A stretch of 47,686 bases of DNA from an uncultured Lachnoclostridium sp. (GCA_946402335.1 CAMIWE010000013.1:1-47686); one strand, 5' to 3'. Counted from the stretch's first letter, positions 1-8,314 are shown. Notes: a model not told the origin generated them from the letters alone. Translations and numbers: made by a program.

Positions 1-2
1 GA

Positions 3-131
3 AAGTACGGAAAGAAGGAATTTCTGAAAATTCAGACGAGATTACACGAGAAATTCGAGTTTCAGAAGGTCCAGGAAATCTTGGGACAAGACTACAAAGA
101 AGCCTTGCGGATATTGGAGGAGAACCGATGA
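3..131 (+). CDS. C-terminal fragment of an unknown protein (cut by window start)
   Basis: An open frame enters from the left edge and ends at the TGA at 129-131, which overlaps the ATG of the next gene (ATGA). The 42 visible residues are rich in Lys, Glu, Leu and Arg and end in a helical stretch (KEALRILEENR). The overlap argues for translational coupling with the downstream TIGR04076-like gene, and is the main reason to choose this frame; another frame is also open through here and continues into the next gene. No family can be named from so short a tail. Confidence 0.5.
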   Translation, partial: KYGKKEFLKIQTRLHEKFEFQKVQEILGQDYKEALRILEENR

Positions 132-490
132 AAAAATGGTATGATGAAGAATATGAATTTACGGTAGAGGTAGTCGGATTCCTGCGCGGGGATCATACGG
201 AGCACTATTGCAGAAACGGTGAGGAAATCGGCGACACATACACATGTACATATGGTTGTCCCGTGAATCGGGACGGGTACGGAATCTGTTCGAAGACGAT
301 GATGATGCTTTATCCGCTGATGGAAGCCGTGAGGAGCGGCGGCGATCTTATTAACCTGGGCGGTGACGACAGGTACACTAAGACCGTTGTCTGCCCGGAC
401 GGGTGTGTCATGTTCCGCCTGAGCGCGAAGCCTCTCGGCAATGAGAATTTTCACAAAGGCGGATTCTGGAAGGAGCCTGACGAATGCTGA
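128..490 (+). CDS. TIGR04076 family protein
   Basis: A 120-residue protein of unknown function that fits the TIGR04076 family in length and layout: an N-terminal beta-strand pair, a Cys-rich middle (C48, a CTYGCP segment and a GYGICSKTMMMLYPLMEA block) and a C-terminal VCPDG-VMFRLSAK segment. Family members share the pattern of small cysteine-containing beta proteins but have no established activity. The start overlaps the previous stop (ATGA) and a GGAGGAGA sequence lies just upstream. Its own stop overlaps the start of the YcaQ-like gene by 7 bp, so the three reading frames probably form one operon. Function is not inferred. Confidence 0.75.
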   Translation: MKKWYDEEYEFTVEVVGFLRGDHTEHYCRNGEEIGDTYTCTYGCPVNRDGYGICSKTMMMLYPLMEAVRSGGDLINLGGDDRYTKTVVCPDGCVMFRLSAKPLGNENFHKGGFWKEPDEC

Positions 491-1743
491 CACTTTCGAT
501 AGAGCAGGCCAGACAATTCATTTTGGCAAAGCAGGGACTTATAGGAACGTATCGCTTTACCGAAAAGGACGGGGCGTACCGTTATATCCGTCAGGCAGGC
601 TGTATACAGTATGATCCCGTGGATGTCTGCGGAAAGAACGCGGAACTGACTTTGCAATCCAGAGTGAAGGGATTCCGGAAATGCATGCTTGAGGAGCTTC
701 TTTATGCAGATCGGAAGCTGGTGGATTATGCGGATAAGGAGCTTTCCATATGGCCGGTGGAAGACTGGCCGTATTTCTCTTTTTACAGGGACAGAAGTCT
801 TGCACTGGGGGCTACTTTCGACGGGATTGAGGAACTGAAGGAGAGAGCAAAGTCGTACATTCGGGAGAATGGTCCGGTGTGCAGCGACGAACTCCCGATA
901 GAAGGAGAGATATTCTGGCATTCTTCCATGCATTGGAGCGGAAACTGGAATAAGGAATCCCCGGCGGCAAGATCTGTTCTGGAACAGTTATATACGGATG
1001 GGGAACTGGTCATCCATCACAAAAAGGGAAGCAGAAAATACTACGATCTTGCCAAGAGGCATATCCCGAAATCCATACTGGAGGCGGAGAATCCCTGCAA
1101 GAATGAGGAGGAGTTTATCTCCTGGCGCGTGCTTCGAAGAATCGGCGCAGTGGGGCTTCTTTGGGATAAAAGCAGCACCGCATATCTCGGCATTGACCTC
1201 AAAGCGGAGAAAAGAAAAAACATTCTTGAAGAATTAATCGCCTCAGGGAAAATCATTCCTGTTATCGTGGAAGGGTTGAAACCCCTGTTCTATTGCCTTT
1301 CATCGGATGAGAATCTGTTAAGGTCGGTTCTTGACGGAAGCGCCGATCTGAAGCCGCGTATGTCATTTCTCGCACCGTTAGATCCGCTTATGTGGGATAA
1401 AGCATTGATACGGTCGCTGTGGGATTTTACGTATTCATGGGAGATTTATACGCCGGCTGACAAGAGAAAGTACGGTTACTATACGCTCCCGATCCTTCAC
1501 GGGGACAGCTTCGTCGGGCGGATTGAAGCCATACCGGACAGGAAGAACGGAATCCTTAAGATAAACGGGCTCTGGTGGGAGCCGGGAGTACGTCAGACTA
1601 AGAAACTAAAAGACGCTTTGGACAAGACGCTGAAGCACTTCGCAGAGTTTAATGACTGCAGGGAAGTTATGTGGGATGCTTTGCATTTTACGTGGGAGAA
1701 CCGGATCCGGAACTTGTCAGAAACAAGCCGGACGGGTTTGTGA
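484..1743 (+). CDS. YcaQ/AlkX-like winged-helix DNA glycosylase (HTH_42 family)
   Basis: A 419-residue member of the crosslink-repair DNA glycosylase family (YcaQ, also called AlkX; Pfam HTH_42), which removes alkylated bases and unhooks interstrand crosslinks in characterised members. The N-terminus has the family's pattern LSIEQARQFIL, then CIQYDPVDVCGKNAELTLQSR. The Gln-aromatic-Asp at residues 42-44 (QYD) corresponds to the catalytic QxD motif of the YcaQ/AlkX branch rather than the QxQ of the AlkZ branch. The C-terminal part carries FLAPLDPLMWDK and GRIEAIPDRKNGILKINGLWWE, also typical. An AAGGAG about 9 bp before the ATG supports the start. It overlaps the upstream gene by 7 bp. Substrate is inferred from the family only. 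Confidence 0.85.
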   Translation: MLTLSIEQARQFILAKQGLIGTYRFTEKDGAYRYIRQAGCIQYDPVDVCGKNAELTLQSRVKGFRKCMLEELLYADRKLVDYADKELSIWPVEDWPYFSFYRDRSLALGATFDGIEELKERAKSYIRENGPVCSDELPIEGEIFWHSSMHWSGNWNKESPAARSVLEQLYTDGELVIHHKKGSRKYYDLAKRHIPKSILEAENPCKNEEEFISWRVLRRIGAVGLLWDKSSTAYLGIDLKAEKRKNILEELIASGKIIPVIVEGLKPLFYCLSSDENLLRSVLDGSADLKPRMSFLAPLDPLMWDKALIRSLWDFTYSWEIYTPADKRKYGYYTLPILHGDSFVGRIEAIPDRKNGILKINGLWWEPGVRQTKKLKDALDKTLKHFAEFNDCREVMWDALHFTWENRIRNLSETSRTGL

Positions 1744-1879
1744 TCATGACGCCGCAGAATAACTGCGGAAATGACGGGTATTCCACACCCCGCCCAAGTG
1801 AGCATGGAATGTCGGGCATCATAACCGAAAGACTGATATATTGACAGTGCAGAGAGCAAAAGAGAAAGGAGCAACCGGG

Positions 1880-2713
1880 ATGAAAGGCTGGATTGAAGGC
1901 ATTCAGGAGTCCATAGATTTCATAGAAGCAAATCTGACGGAGAACCTTGACATCGAGGTCATTGCCGGGAAAGCGGCCTTGTCGCCGTTTTATTACCAGC
2001 GCATCTTCGGGGCTCTGTGCGGGATGACTGTCGGCGAATACATCCGTGCGCGCAGAATGACGCTGGCAGCCCAGGAACTGAACCGAAAGGATATAAAGGT
2101 GATCGACGTCGCCGTCCGATACGGATATGATTCGCCGGACAGTTTTGCGAAGGCCTTCCAGAAGTTTCACGGAATCACACCGTCGCAGGCCCGGGAAACG
2201 GGAGCGCTGCTTCGCTCATTTGCCCCGATGCATATCAAAATCACAATGGAGGGTGGATCAATGATGGATTACCAAATCGTAGAAAAAGATCAGTTCACAA
2301 TCGTCGGCGTGAAGAGACGTTTTAATTCCGACACAAGTTATCAGGAGGTGCCGAAGTTCTGGGATGAGTGGATGGCACAGGGAGATAAACGCCCGATCAT
2401 GGGGACCTTCGGTTTGTGCCTTGACATGGACGGAAAGGATTTCGATTACTGGATTGCTGATATGTATTTTCCGTGGGAAGAGGTTCCGGAAGGGTGCGAG
2501 ACCCGCGTGATTCCGGCAAGCCTTTGGGCACAGTTCCCGTGCACGTTAAAGACGCTGCAGGATACCAATACGAAGATCTGGTCCGAGTGGCTTCCGGCAC
2601 TTAAGGGCTATGAACTTGTGGACGAATATGACATTGAAGTGTATCTCGCTCCGGAGCCCGGTTCGAGTGAGGTGAGAACCTTTATCTGGGTACCGCTTAA
2701 GAAAACGGAATAA
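1880..2713 (+). CDS. AraC-family regulator with GyrI-like effector-binding domain
   Basis: A 277-residue transcription regulator. Residues about 5-105 form a double helix-turn-helix of the AraC/XylS type (GKAALSPFYYQRIFGALCG and a second HTH around VAVRYGYDSPDSFAKAFQKFHG). Residues about 125-277 are an AraC effector-binding (GyrI-like, SOUL/SRPBCC-type) domain, seen as YQIVEKDQFTIVGVKRRF and ending in VYLAPEPGSSEVRTFIWVPL. The order matches small-molecule or drug-sensing regulators such as Rob or BltR-like proteins. The start is taken at the ATG at 1880, preceded by GAAAGGAG; a TTG at 1841 in frame lacks a ribosome binding site. A strong terminator follows. The ligand and target genes cannot be seen. 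Confidence 0.9.
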   Translation: MKGWIEGIQESIDFIEANLTENLDIEVIAGKAALSPFYYQRIFGALCGMTVGEYIRARRMTLAAQELNRKDIKVIDVAVRYGYDSPDSFAKAFQKFHGITPSQARETGALLRSFAPMHIKITMEGGSMMDYQIVEKDQFTIVGVKRRFNSDTSYQEVPKFWDEWMAQGDKRPIMGTFGLCLDMDGKDFDYWIADMYFPWEEVPEGCETRVIPASLWAQFPCTLKTLQDTNTKIWSEWLPALKGYELVDEYDIEVYLAPEPGSSEVRTFIWVPLKKTE

Positions 2714-2734
2714 GATTGCGAAAAATGTAGCCGT

Positions 2735-2776
2735 AACCCCGGTTATCTGTTATAATCAGATGGCCGGGTTTTTTAT
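2735..2776 (+). terminator. Intrinsic terminator whose loop is a -10 element
   Basis: The arms 2735-2749 and 2757-2771 pair over about 12 bp, including two G-U pairs and one mismatch, and are followed by a T run. The 7-nt loop is TTATAAT. With TG at 2748-2749 this forms an extended -10 element (TGnTATAAT), so the terminator of the AraC gene may overlap the promoter of the diguanylate cyclase gene. No good -35 hexamer is present at 17 bp. Confidence 0.8.
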
Positions 2777-2815
2777 TTGGATTCGGTTAAGACGGAGTAT
2801 TGACAGAGGTTTTCT

Positions 2816-3904
2816 ATGAATGTTTTAAAAGTTTTGCGCAATTATTTCTTCTACTGCGGAATTGAAAAGGAGGAATATGACGCGATCAAAAAGGATGTAT
2901 ATGTCTCGAATTTCGTGGTCTGGCGGATTCTGCATTGCTTTATGGCGTTTGTATTTCTTGCCTTATATTTCAGTTCTTTGATGAACAGCAGGCTCAGGGT
3001 CAATACGTTTTTTTACCTGATGGCGTTTCTGTATTCCGCCGCGGGTATTGCCGTCTTCTTCCGCCTGAAGAAGGATTCGAGAATACCAAAACTCGTGATG
3101 TATCTTTCGATTTCGCTTTTATTCATATTCGGTTGTTTTATCTCGCAGAACAGCGCATCTGTTCCGGCGACCACATTTATCGCACTCCTTTTGATCACGC
3201 CGATGTTCACGATTGACCGGCCGATTTATATGACGTTCGAACTGTGCGGCGCGGCAACACTCTTTCTGATCTGGATGTACGGTGTCAAAGAACGCGAAGT
3301 CTGGGACGTCGACGTAATCAATGTGGTAATCTTCACGATAGTCGGAATTTTCCTGAACATCATCGCCGATTCCGTCCGGATCCGCGAATTTGTCCTGACC
3401 AGGAAGCTCAATATTCAGAAGGATACCGATGAACTGTCCGGGCTTAAGAATAAAGCTGCGCTGATTCGCGAAGTGAACGCAATCTTTCATGGCGCAAAGA
3501 CGGATAAGGGCGTGCTCTTCGTAATGGACGTCGACAAGTTTAAATCGATCAATGACACCTTCGGCCATGATGTTGGTGACGATGTTATTGTGCAGTTCGG
3601 TACGATTCTGAAAAATCAGTTTGTAAACGGCGAGATTGCCGCCCGGTTCGGCGGTGATGAATTCGTCGTATTTGTCGAAGATGTCGATACCGCTGACAAG
3701 GCTCGCGCAATTGCGGAGGGAATCGTTAACGGTGCGGCGGAAGTTATCCTGCCGGCGGTCGGACGGAAGATGAGCGTCAGCGTCGGAGCCGCTTTATATA
3801 GCGGAGAGGAGAAGGATTTCGCCGAAATCTTCAAGAAGGCGGATTCCGCCCTGTATCGCGCCAAAGCGGATGCGGAGAACCGGTTCTGCAGTTACGAAGG
3901 ATAG
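2816..3904 (+). CDS. Membrane-bound diguanylate cyclase (GGDEF)
   Basis: A 362-residue protein predicted to make cyclic di-GMP from two GTP at the inner face of the membrane. Residues about 31-185 contain six hydrophobic segments (for example around 32-54, 64-83, 93-110, 115-133, 140-156 and 168-186) forming a membrane sensor. The GGDEF domain runs from about 200 to 360, with DVDKFKSINDTFGHDVGD and an intact active site GGDEF at 279-283. The residues before it read NGEIAARF, so the RxxD product-inhibition site is absent. It is a lone gene after a terminator and ends shortly before a lipoprotein gene. The sensed signal is unknown. Confidence 0.93.
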   Translation: MNVLKVLRNYFFYCGIEKEEYDAIKKDVYVSNFVVWRILHCFMAFVFLALYFSSLMNSRLRVNTFFYLMAFLYSAAGIAVFFRLKKDSRIPKLVMYLSISLLFIFGCFISQNSASVPATTFIALLLITPMFTIDRPIYMTFELCGAATLFLIWMYGVKEREVWDVDVINVVIFTIVGIFLNIIADSVRIREFVLTRKLNIQKDTDELSGLKNKAALIREVNAIFHGAKTDKGVLFVMDVDKFKSINDTFGHDVGDDVIVQFGTILKNQFVNGEIAARFGGDEFVVFVEDVDTADKARAIAEGIVNGAAEVILPAVGRKMSVSVGAALYSGEEKDFAEIFKKADSALYRAKADAENRFCSYEG

Positions 3905-3954
3905 AATTTGCGGGACTGTTTATGTGCAGGACATACGTAAACGGAGGAACAGTC

Positions 3955-4902
3955 GTGAAAAGAGGATGGCGGATTGTTATTTGTGTCATATTGGCCGGGT
4001 TGCTGTGCGGATGCGAGGCTGCACCGTCTGATACTGCACGAAGACCGACGGAATCCGGCATGGAATCCACCCCTTCAGAGGGAAGTCCGCAGACGACTGC
4101 GGAACCGGTAACGGACGGACCGACAGACCCCGTTACGCCGACGAACCCCGAAACCCCGACGCCCTCTGTCACGGAAGCAGTAAGAGTAAGACCGGAGCCG
4201 CTTTCGAAAGAAGAAATCCGTTCCATGTTGACAACGGATATCGCGGAATACATTCGCAACAACGCTTTATGCGATGATACTGCGAGGCTTGAGGTTAAGA
4301 TATACGACCGGGACACCTGGTATGGTAGTCTTCTGGGGCAGAACCGGTTTGTGCGTCTGGGAATCGATGCCGGCGTGTTTGAAAACTACGGTAACGGGGT
4401 GACTTTACTCCAATCCGTTCTCTATAATTATCCGGAAGCAGAATTCCGGAAAATGCCCGACGGAATGTATTATACCGCCTTTGAATCGCGGGACGGCGAC
4501 CGTCTCTTCTGGTTTGGTACCGAGCAGAATAATCTGTTTGCGTTGGCCGGATACCCGGTGCTGATTCACGGACCATTGAAGAAATATGCGGATTTTCAAA
4601 ACGTGACGGAAGGATGCACGCTTCGGGATGTACTCGAATGTGATGCGACCGTCAAGGATTATTATGATTTGTTTTATCAGCACAGCACGATTAACGAAAA
4701 CAGTCTCCGGGCCAATAAGACAACACTCAGGTATACGACGGTGCATTATCTGACGGACGGGATACTGGTATTTGCCTATGGTGCAATCAACGAGAAGGGG
4801 GAACTTGTTGTGACGGAGATCCGGTATTCGCCGGATTACACCCTGCAGGACTGCAGGGGACGGGAGATCATATACCGGATTAATCCGGCCGACCTGCCGT
4901 AA
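3955..4902 (+). CDS. Putative lipoprotein with Thr-Pro linker, unknown function
   Basis: A 315-residue exported protein read from a GTG start at 3955, chosen because GGAGGA lies 8 bp before it and because this start gives a clean signal peptide; an ATG at 3922 would place extra polar residues in front. The N-terminus KRGWRIVICVILAGLLCGC is a lipoprotein signal with Cys20 as the likely lipidated residue (the -2 Cys is less common). Residues about 24-75 are low complexity and rich in Thr, Pro and Glu, as in cell-wall-spanning linkers. The C-terminal 230 residues appear globular with many aromatic residues and are not recognised. Confidence 0.8.
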   Translation: MKRGWRIVICVILAGLLCGCEAAPSDTARRPTESGMESTPSEGSPQTTAEPVTDGPTDPVTPTNPETPTPSVTEAVRVRPEPLSKEEIRSMLTTDIAEYIRNNALCDDTARLEVKIYDRDTWYGSLLGQNRFVRLGIDAGVFENYGNGVTLLQSVLYNYPEAEFRKMPDGMYYTAFESRDGDRLFWFGTEQNNLFALAGYPVLIHGPLKKYADFQNVTEGCTLRDVLECDATVKDYYDLFYQHSTINENSLRANKTTLRYTTVHYLTDGILVFAYGAINEKGELVVTEIRYSPDYTLQDCRGREIIYRINPADLP

Positions 4903-4926
4903 AGAAGAACGAAAGAGGATTACAGA

Positions 4927-5082
4927 ATGAAGGATACAATAGCTGCATTGTTTAAGCAATGCGGTTTGGGAGAGATTACCGAAGACATCCGTCCCGTATC
5001 GGGAGGGCTTATGCATAAAATGTATAAGGTCCATGCGACATCGGGAGTTTCCGGTATCGGGCATGCAGGAGTAAGCCGGTAG
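4927..5082 (+). pseudogene. Truncated phosphotransferase (APH/choline kinase-like) N-terminus
   Basis: A 51-codon frame starting with a good AAAGAGG ribosome binding site. Its first 40 residues resemble the start of aminoglycoside/choline-kinase-type phosphotransferases: a short helix, GLGEITEDIRPVSGGLMHKMYKV (split here as GLGEITEDIRP and VSGGLMHKMYKV), then HATSGV. At the point where family members continue with the ATP-binding lysine strand, the frame changes to unrelated residues and stops at 5080-5082. The catalytic lobe is missing altogether, so this is most likely a decayed or deleted gene. A tiny functional protein is possible but less likely. Confidence 0.6.
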
Positions 5083-5170
5083 CAGACCGTGGAATCGCTG
5101 TACGAAACGGCACCGTCTATGTGAAAAACAGACAAAAACAGAAGAAAATAAACAGAAAAGACTGTCGGGG

Positions 5171-5205
5171 TCCGATGGCCTTTTTGGTTGTCATCGGAAC
5201 TTTTT
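5171..5205 (+). terminator. Probable intrinsic terminator
   Basis: TCCGATG pairs with CATCGGA (7 bp) across a T-rich loop and is followed by ACTTTTTT. It ends the broken phosphotransferase region and overlaps the -35 of the next promoter. The rest of the 4903-5259 gap holds the pseudogene and no other recognisable feature. Confidence 0.6.
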
Positions 5206-5216
5206 TCTGGTAAAAT
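5188..5216 (+). promoter_or_regulatory. Sigma-A-type promoter for the YD-repeat-like protein
   Basis: TTGTCA at 5188-5193, a 17-bp spacer and TAAAAT at 5211-5216 with TGG directly before it (extended -10). The start codon of the gene it would serve is 44 bp downstream. The -35 lies within the loop and 3' arm of the terminator hairpin. Confidence 0.65.
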
Positions 5217-5259
5217 ATCCTGGTGAATTTTATTTCTATTTCTTTTTTAGGGGGAAAAT

Positions 5260-6606
5260 ATGGAAACATCCAAAAGAAAAAAGCGTTCCGGTTTACGCAT
5301 GAAACGCCGGACATTTGCCGTAATCATTATCAGTTTATGCGGCATTGCACTGATAGCAGAAGGGTTTCTGCTGGCACGCACATTTAAGAAGAAAAACAAA
5401 AAGACTACGCCGACGCCGACAGTGACACAGGAAGCCACCAATGTTCCGAGTCCTTTACCGACATCGCCGACGAAGAATATCCGGCACAAGCTTGTGAAGG
5501 CTACCACCCAGGGCGAGAACGGGTCGACAATTGAATACAAATACGACGAATACGGACGCCTTAAGGAATTCTGTCACAGTGATTCCGGTGAGTACACCCG
5601 GTATACGGAATATGTTTATGACAAATGCGGCGTGAGGGTAATTACCTGGCAGCTTCCGGCAGGAGAAGAGAAGTCGGAAGATAATTACATCCGTATGGAT
5701 TTCTGGGGGGACCCGTTTGAGAAGTACGAAAACGAATGCCATCTTCTGAAGGAATACAATGATCCTGCATTTGTCATAACCTATGACAAGAATGGATACT
5801 GGAAGGAAGTGACCGGAGACGAGAACCAGAGAATCACGTTCAAATTTGATGAACAGGGCAACCTGGCGTCGTACCGTCTCTTCTGTTTAAAGGCCGGCAT
5901 GGCTGAGCCGGTCGATGAAACGAGGACGTTCGAGTTCTCCGTGGATGGGAACGACACGAAAAAAGAAACAGGATTCGGCAGCATTCAGAATCCCGGCCGG
6001 CGTCTTAACTATGATATGGTATTTGAAAACGGAAAGATTGTGAAATACGGTGTCGCGATGGACGGCTTCGCTGTGGAGGATTCCACCTGGAAGTATGAGG
6101 CGGGCGGAACCATGAAACACACCCTCACATATATTGATTTAGAGAATGTGATCGAGAACGAGACCTGGTCGGTTCCGCTTCCGATCCCGGAGGAAACTGT
6201 TCCCGGAGAATTCCAGTGTGCTTCCGTTTCGCGCACGAAGCAGGAAGGCTACGAAGAGCAGTTCCTGACAGACGGAAAAGGAAGAATTATCGGAATCAGC
6301 GTGGCGCAGAGCAATTCGGATGTTCCGCCTGCCGAGGAAATTATCCTTGATTATGACGAGGACGGCAGACTTCGCTGGTTTTTGGACAGAGGCATCGAGA
6401 GAAAGCTGACATATGCGCCCAACGGTGATCTTGAGAAGATGGACTATTACATGGAAGGCGATCTGCTGATGACCTGCGTGTATGAGTATGCGGATCTGGA
6501 ATTTGAGAATTACCGGTATGATTATACCTTCGCGGGATGGGGGAGCGGGGTAACTGAAATCCCCGAAAACACCTTTTGCACATTAACTTGGGAACAAGAT
6601 AAATAA
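5260..6606 (+). CDS. Membrane-anchored protein with YD-like repeats, unknown function
   Basis: A 448-residue protein. A basic N-terminus is followed by one hydrophobic segment (about 19-39) and a Lys/Thr/Pro linker (about 43-70), so the bulk should lie outside the cell with the N-terminus as anchor. The outer part is built from short beta strands with repeated Y-x-Y-D-E-x-G-R-L-type units (EYKYDEYGRLKEF, FKFDEQGNLASY, LDYDEDGRLRWF, YAPNGDLEKMDYY), like single units of RHS/YD repeats found in cell-surface proteins, but without the full RHS shell or a toxin tip. AGGGGG lies before the ATG. A strong terminator follows. Binding or structural roles are possible; none is shown. Confidence 0.75.
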   Translation: METSKRKKRSGLRMKRRTFAVIIISLCGIALIAEGFLLARTFKKKNKKTTPTPTVTQEATNVPSPLPTSPTKNIRHKLVKATTQGENGSTIEYKYDEYGRLKEFCHSDSGEYTRYTEYVYDKCGVRVITWQLPAGEEKSEDNYIRMDFWGDPFEKYENECHLLKEYNDPAFVITYDKNGYWKEVTGDENQRITFKFDEQGNLASYRLFCLKAGMAEPVDETRTFEFSVDGNDTKKETGFGSIQNPGRRLNYDMVFENGKIVKYGVAMDGFAVEDSTWKYEAGGTMKHTLTYIDLENVIENETWSVPLPIPEETVPGEFQCASVSRTKQEGYEEQFLTDGKGRIIGISVAQSNSDVPPAEEIILDYDEDGRLRWFLDRGIERKLTYAPNGDLEKMDYYMEGDLLMTCVYEYADLEFENYRYDYTFAGWGSGVTEIPENTFCTLTWEQDK

Positions 6607-6633
6607 CAGTAAGTACTACACAAGTAGAATAAT

Positions 6634-6676
6634 ACCGCCGGTTCGCTGCAGATTGCAGTAAACCGGCGGTTTTTTT
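6634..6676. terminator. Terminator between convergent genes
   Basis: A perfect 10-bp stem, ACCGCCGGTT (6634-6643) with AACCGGCGGT (6661-6670), followed by seven T. It ends the plus-strand gene at 6606 and may also serve the minus-strand operon, which ends at 6708. Confidence 0.85.
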
Positions 6677-6707
6677 GTGTCGTTACGGGAATCGCTCCGG
6701 GTGCAGG

Positions 6708-8066
6708 TTAAAGACACTTTCCAAGCAGGCTTCCGATGCTTTCCTCCGGCGTTAGAATGCCGTTTTCGAGGAAACGGAGCAGGAACGCATGGAAGCGGTC
6801 CACACTTTCCGGGCGGATATAATTGAGGGCAATGTTATAGGTGGCAATCAGCTCGCCGCTTGCGTCCTGCGGAGTAATGTAAACATACAGGGGCGTTGCC
6901 GCAGCACCGTTATGGATGGAATTGGCCTGAAATTTCAGATCGCTTTTTGAAAGATCAAAGTAGGGCTGATACGTGAGCCATGTTGTATGGTAGGTACATC
7001 CGGGCGGCGTCTTATGCTGTGCATTGATGATTCCGGTAAAATCCTCTAAAAGCACATCGGCATGGCGGTAGATTTCTTTCTGGATTCCGTCCAGGATCAA
7101 AAGCGCGTCACGGAAGGGAGTATCGGGAGCAATGACCGAGCGGAGCGGAAGTGTGTTGGCACGCGACAGGCCGCTTCGTTTCTGTGTGAGGGTGGAACGA
7201 CGGGCAATCACCGTATCGACGATGACGTCATCGGTTCCGCTGACCTTGCCGAGGTAGGTCCTAAGCGCTAACAGGTAATAAAGCTGTACGGCAAGCCGGC
7301 TGTCCCTGGCAGCAGCGTTCACCCGATCCACAAGCGAAGCGGGAATAACGCGGTCAATCGCGATTCCTTTCAGCTGGGTAAAATTCTGTCCCCTGCCGTA
7401 GCTGTGTCCGTCAATAAACTCGGGGCTTCCCAATCCGTTCAGGCTCGTAAAATGAGGCTCTTCCCGGTAGAACTCTTTCCACCATGCGACATCGGCCTCA
7501 TAGCGGGGAGAAGCGTAATACTGCGCTTCCTGTTCCACCATTTCCCAGGGAAGAGGAGCTTCTTTGGGAAGAGGGGCTCCGTCCTCAAGGGCTTTATAAA
7601 TCTTGCCGATATGCTCAATGGCACCGATGACCGCATAGGCATCCATAATGAAATGATGCCCGAGGAAGAACAGTTCGCGGCAGTTGTCTTCGCGTCTTAC
7701 CAGACGGGCGCGGTAGAGCTGGACATCCATGCAGTCGTTGGGGAAAAGCTCATGCGCCCAGTCGCTGTAAAGCGCCTGCATTTCCTCCTCCGTGCGTCCC
7801 GGAGCATCATAAATCTCCATTGCTTCGGGGGCATCATCGCTTACATACTGTTCGAACTGTCCGTCTTTTAAGCAGATCCGGATACGGCAGTACGGAAGGA
7901 TAGAGGGCAGCAGCCGGATGGACTCTGCAAGACGGTCTTCGTCAACGGTTTCGGCAAATCGGACGCGGACGCATATATTCAGAATCTGCTTGTCCGGATA
8001 AAATCCGAAAAGCAGTGCAAGTCCTTTTTGGGCCCTCATAAGAGGGTAGCAGGTTCTTTCTTCCAT
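6708..8066 (-). CDS. Stand-alone condensation-domain (C-domain) acyltransferase
   Basis: A 452-residue protein of the NRPS condensation/CoA-dependent acyltransferase superfamily. The active-site motif HHxxxD is present as HHFIMDAY at 137-144, with Ala in the place of the usual Gly. The length suits a single free-standing C domain with both chloramphenicol-acetyltransferase-like lobes. Such enzymes move an acyl or peptidyl group from a carrier-protein thioester to an amine or alcohol. It is the last gene of a minus-strand operon, 3 bp after the carrier protein, with the acyl ligase first. With only one carrier present, the acceptor is probably a small soluble molecule; that is inference. No adenylation or thioesterase domain is fused. 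Confidence 0.85.
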   Translation of the reverse strand: MEERTCYPLMRAQKGLALLFGFYPDKQILNICVRVRFAETVDEDRLAESIRLLPSILPYCRIRICLKDGQFEQYVSDDAPEAMEIYDAPGRTEEEMQALYSDWAHELFPNDCMDVQLYRARLVRREDNCRELFFLGHHFIMDAYAVIGAIEHIGKIYKALEDGAPLPKEAPLPWEMVEQEAQYYASPRYEADVAWWKEFYREEPHFTSLNGLGSPEFIDGHSYGRGQNFTQLKGIAIDRVIPASLVDRVNAAARDSRLAVQLYYLLALRTYLGKVSGTDDVIVDTVIARRSTLTQKRSGLSRANTLPLRSVIAPDTPFRDALLILDGIQKEIYRHADVLLEDFTGIINAQHKTPPGCTYHTTWLTYQPYFDLSKSDLKFQANSIHNGAAATPLYVYITPQDASGELIATYNIALNYIRPESVDRFHAFLLRFLENGILTPEESIGSLLGKCL

Positions 8067-8069
8067 TGG

Positions 8070-8294
8070 TCAGATTTTCCCTTCCAGATATTCCGTCAGT
8101 TCCCGAAGCGTGTAAATGCCGTTCAGGTCTTCGGTTGCAATCGTAATATGAAACCGGTCCTCCACGTCTCCGATCATCGTCATGACATCAAGGGAGGTCA
8201 TATGCAGATCCTCCGTAAAACTTGTGTCAGGAGACAGACCGCCCTCCGGTTCTTCGACATAATTGCGTAATATCTCACACAAACTTTCGTACAT
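8070..8294 (-). CDS. Acyl/peptidyl carrier protein
   Basis: A 74-residue carrier protein with the usual four-helix pattern and the phosphopantetheine attachment motif DLHMTSLD; Ser34 is the expected site. TFTEDL-like residues before it (DTSFTEDL) and LRELTEYLEGKI at the end are typical of ACPs. AGGAG lies before the ATG. The neighbours are an AMP-forming acyl ligase upstream and a condensation-domain protein 3 bp downstream, so it probably carries the acyl group between them rather than acting in fatty acid synthesis. It must be activated by a phosphopantetheinyl transferase; one of Sfp type is encoded at 35562-36299. Confidence 0.93.
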   Translation of the reverse strand: MYESLCEILRNYVEEPEGGLSPDTSFTEDLHMTSLDVMTMIGDVEDRFHITIATEDLNGIYTLRELTEYLEGKI

Positions 8295-8314
8295 GGTTTT
8301 CTCCTCACCGGCCG

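Noticed and set aside
5083-5170. Continuation of the phosphotransferase after the stop
   Set aside because: No frame downstream shows kinase motifs; only short unrelated residues before the terminator.
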